Origin: Clostridium sp. CF012
GTDB lineage: Bacteria; Bacillota; Clostridia; Clostridiales; Clostridiaceae
Reading direction: 5' to 3'
Assembly: GCF_018861755.1 (NCBI RefSeq)
Contig: NZ_JAHLEF010000008.1
Span: 1-64,000, forward strand
DNA: 64,000 nt
Shown here: piece after piece, positions 61,699-64,000 of the stretch
How the letters are laid out: each line of letters opens with the position of its first letter
How positions within the stretch are numbered: position 1 is the stretch's first letter
Notes under the pieces: model-generated
What the model was told of the DNA's origin: nothing
Database searches by the model: none
What the model saw: the letters and a program-made list of their open reading frames with translations, nothing else
Position numbers and translations under genes: made by a program

Positions 61699-62635
61699 AA
61701 TAGAAGATACATTATTTAAGGAAGGATTAAGAGAAGGTAACCTGCTTAAATTAAGAAAGGTATCTAAAGTGGACGTACATAATCATTGTGGATTAGGTAT
61801 GAGGTTTTCAACTTTTAATAAATGGGCCGGTGGTTATGTTAGTGAACCGCCTAAAAAGATAGATGGAATTATAGGGATAGATAACTATATTTTTAATGAA
61901 ACCATTAAATTTATTAGTAAGGAAGAGGATATAGCATTTTTAATAGAAGAAACTGTAAAGGAAGCTATAGAAGACGGAGTAAAAGTTTTAGAGTCCAGTA
62001 TAGATTGTCATAATCTAATGTATTTTACTAATAATGATAAGTTTTTTAACACAATACTTAATATTAGAGATAAATATAATAAATCAATAGACTTTAGACT
62101 TGAGGTTGGGATGTCTAAGAGTATATCTAAAAAGGATTTAAATGAAATGTTAATACCTTGTATAGATAGCGGAGTGTTTAAAGCCATAGATTTATATGGA
62201 GATGAAAGTAGAGATGACTTCGAAAGATTCCAAGAATATTACAAATATGCCAAAATTAAAGGCCTTAAGCTTAAAGCCCATGCTGGAGAATTTCAAGGAG
62301 CTGGAAATGTAAAAAAAGCTATAGAGATATTAGGTATAGATGAAATTCAGCATGGTATAGGAGTGTCTTCAAATGAATATGTAATGGACCTTATAAAAGA
62401 AAGGAATATTAGATTGAATATTTGTCCAAGCAGTAATTATATATTAGGAGCTGTTAAAAATATGAATAGCTATCCTGCTAGAAAATTATTTGATAAAGGG
62501 CTACGCATTACAATAAACACAGATGATTTATTGCTATTTAATAGTGGGGTATCTGAAGAATATTTGTATTTATATAAATTAGGTTTGTTCAATGAAGATG
62601 AACTAAATGAAATAAGAAAATTCTCATTAGCGTAA
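61691..62635 (+). CDS. Adenosine deaminase-like amidohydrolase
   Basis: 314 residues. KVDVHNHCGLGM (His30, His32), LKAHAGEFQGAG, IQHGIGVSS and INTDDLLLF give the full metal and catalytic set. It resembles the copies at 31590 and 16058 in length and motif spacing, with a different substrate loop. The start overlaps the end of a 31-codon frame. The metallo-beta-lactamase fold gene follows 64 bases downstream. Confidence 0.87.
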   Translation: MNKIEDTLFKEGLREGNLLKLRKVSKVDVHNHCGLGMRFSTFNKWAGGYVSEPPKKIDGIIGIDNYIFNETIKFISKEEDIAFLIEETVKEAIEDGVKVLESSIDCHNLMYFTNNDKFFNTILNIRDKYNKSIDFRLEVGMSKSISKKDLNEMLIPCIDSGVFKAIDLYGDESRDDFERFQEYYKYAKIKGLKLKAHAGEFQGAGNVKKAIEILGIDEIQHGIGVSSNEYVMDLIKERNIRLNICPSSNYILGAVKNMNSYPARKLFDKGLRITINTDDLLLFNSGVSEEYLYLYKLGLFNEDELNEIRKFSLA

Positions 62636-62699
62636 AGTTATTAATTAGAAGGGACAGGTCCGAACTTTTTACAAAGTATTTAATCAGAGGGGGATATCT

Positions 62700-63527
62700 A
62701 TGAAAGTTATAACATTGTTTGAAAACAGAACTATCTCAAAAGAATATAAAAGTAAGCATGGTTTATCGTTGTATATAGAAACAGCTAATCATAAGATATT
62801 ATTCGATACTGGTACGGATCAAACATTTTCCTATAATGCTAGTAAGTTAGGTGTGAACTTAGAAGATATAGACATAGCAGTTATATCACATGGGCATTAT
62901 GATCATGGTGGCGGACTAGAAACATTTTTAAACCTCAATAGTAAAGCAAAGATTTACATTGGGAAGGGCGCATTTGATAATCACCTTATAAAAGTATTTG
63001 GGTTTATTAAGTATGATATAGGTTTGAAGAAAGAATTAATCAATAATAATAGGTTTGTGTTTGTAGATGGAATGATGAAAATAGATGATGAGCTTACTTT
63101 ATTTGGTGATATTAAAGGGAATAAGCTGCTTCCTAAAGGTAATGATAAGTTATTAAAAGAGTTTAGTAACAACTCCATAAAAAAAGATGATTTTGACCAT
63201 GAAATTAGTCTATTGATTAATGAAAATAACAAAAACAGTCTATTCTGTGGTTGTGCTCACAAAGGTATTATTAATATAATTGAAAGAGCAAAAGATATTA
63301 TAGGTAGTGATTTAGCCGCAGTAATTGGTGGATTTCATTTAATGAGAATGAATGTTAATAATTCAGATTCCAAAGTTTTTTTAAACGAGCTTTCAGCCAA
63401 TCTAATTAGCAGTAATGTAAACAAATATTATACTTGCCATTGCACCGGTGAACAAGCTTATAGTTATCTATGTAATACCATGAACAATTTAAATGAGTTA
63501 AAAACAGGAGTGGTTATTGAAATATAG
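62700..63527 (+). CDS. Metallo-beta-lactamase fold hydrolase
   Basis: 275 residues. VISHGHYDHGGGL (His64, His66, Asp68, His69) is the metal motif, with later ligands in CGCAHKGIINII and YTCHCTGEQAYSYL. The order matches the archaeal/clostridial branch annotated as methyltetrahydropterin-related or general MBL hydrolases. Substrate unknown. GAGGGGG precedes the ATG. Confidence 0.88.
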   Translation: MKVITLFENRTISKEYKSKHGLSLYIETANHKILFDTGTDQTFSYNASKLGVNLEDIDIAVISHGHYDHGGGLETFLNLNSKAKIYIGKGAFDNHLIKVFGFIKYDIGLKKELINNNRFVFVDGMMKIDDELTLFGDIKGNKLLPKGNDKLLKEFSNNSIKKDDFDHEISLLINENNKNSLFCGCAHKGIINIIERAKDIIGSDLAAVIGGFHLMRMNVNNSDSKVFLNELSANLISSNVNKYYTCHCTGEQAYSYLCNTMNNLNELKTGVVIEI

Positions 63528-63727
63528 GTAGCAAAAGTACGCCCTTAAGAACAATGTAAGTATTTATACTGTAAGCGATGGTGAGGGGATAATCGTTTAA
63601 GGAAATTATGCAAAACTATATGGGATATTGGAGTTATAGAAAATGGAGTTTATATTAGAAAGTGTAAACAGTATTCTTGGCAAAGGCAGGTAACAAATTT
63701 TGATCAAAATTCAAGGAGAGATTATAT

Positions 63728-64000
63728 ATGAAAATAAATAGTAGGATTTCTATTGTGCTATCCTGTGTTCTAATTGCGATATTCTGTTCAAGTTGCAATA
63801 AAAACACAAATCCACAAAATCAAGTGACACAGCCCAAGACTCAACCTGCCAATAATGAGAATGTAGATGTAAAGAAAAATATATCTACGGAGCCAACATC
63901 TCAAAAACCTACTAAATCATCCATAGAACCATTTATTGTTTTAAAGGATAAAATCCATCCATCATTTCCTGAGTACACATTTAAAGTATATGGGCAGAAA
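63728..64000 (+). CDS. Lipoprotein-like secreted protein (partial, runs off the window)
   Basis: 91 codons to the window edge. A signal-type N-terminus (RISIVLSCVLIAIFCSSC) ends in a lipobox-like cysteine near residue 23. A threonine/proline/asparagine-rich linker (NTNPQNQVTQPKTQPANN) and the start of a folded domain follow. AAGGAGAG precedes the ATG. The family cannot be assigned from this part. Confidence 0.7.
   Translation, partial: MKINSRISIVLSCVLIAIFCSSCNKNTNPQNQVTQPKTQPANNENVDVKKNISTEPTSQKPTKSSIEPFIVLKDKIHPSFPEYTFKVYGQK

Overview
The window is AT-rich (roughly 30% GC by eye). Shine-Dalgarno sites are strong (GGAGG, AGGGGG), GTG and TTG starts are frequent, and the protein families are ones common in Clostridia. 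It therefore looks like the chromosome of a low-GC Firmicute, probably a clostridium. No rRNA, tRNA, CRISPR array or transposase was recognised.

The layout is unusual. Apart from one two-gene block (50.3-51.6 kb), essentially every gene is on the + strand. Most are single small genes with their own ribosome binding site. They belong to unrelated, mostly enzymatic accessory families: about twelve intact GNAT acetyltransferases plus six fragments, six intact alpha/beta hydrolases plus two broken ones, three metallophosphoesterases, three adenosine-deaminase-like amidohydrolases, several methyltransferases, HD, Nudix, HAD, S51 peptidase, nucleotidyltransferase, deaminase and epimerase genes, and several proteins I do not recognise. 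About a quarter of the loci are broken: 5' or 3' truncated, frameshifted, or carrying in-frame stops. Several are decayed second copies of an intact gene elsewhere in the window.

A family of imperfect palindromes lies between the genes. Full copies begin at a YAAC box just after (once overlapping) a stop codon, followed by AAAATGTTG and a GCCTTG arm. They end with a matching CAAGGC arm and a GTTAGRY/GTTATRY box shortly before the next ribosome binding site. This is the order of an integron attC site (RYYYAAC - L'' - L' - GTTRRRY). Two copies (8699-8807 and 12133-12307) have perfect 7-8 bp inner and outer arms. I interpret the window as part of a large gene-cassette array like a chromosomal superintegron, in a Firmicute. 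No integrase gene is inside the window, so this remains an inference.

Many of these sites share a further conserved block of about 70-100 bp in the loop between the inner arms. It holds a short hairpin with a T-run (intrinsic terminator), then TAGCAA - 17 nt - TATAAT (promoter-like), then a near-palindrome. The hairpin shows compensatory base changes between copies, and the 17-nt spacing is the same in all nine copies. The site may thus end transcription of one cassette and start that of the next: a recombination site that is also a transcription insulator. Many sites also carry a small hairpin around GTGCGGTCGCAC between the inner and outer right arms.

Region by region: 0-5 kb, VOC, WYL regulator, DJ-1 and many gene remnants; 5-8.5 kb, ABC transporter pair, broken S51 peptidase, HD protein; 8.6-16 kb, hydrolase, dapA-like gene, unknown proteins, GNATs, broken DUF4179-like gene; 16-25.5 kb, broken deaminase, GNATs, nucleotidyltransferase, ASCH, Nudix, carbamoyltransferase, serine hydrolase; 25.9-36 kb, coiled-coil protein, epimerase, phosphoesterase, Ham1-like, deaminase plus HD pair, TIGR04076, DUF1028; 36-50 kb, hydrolase, HEAT-repeat protein, RidA, pyrophosphatase, GNATs, Nudix, deaminases, methyltransferase, phosphatase, S51, HAD; 50.2-51.7 kb, minus-strand MerR operon bounded by a long hairpin; 52-64 kb, more cassettes ending in a partial lipoprotein gene. 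The genes do not form one pathway. The recurring theme is small-molecule modification and nucleotide housekeeping, as in integron cassette pools.
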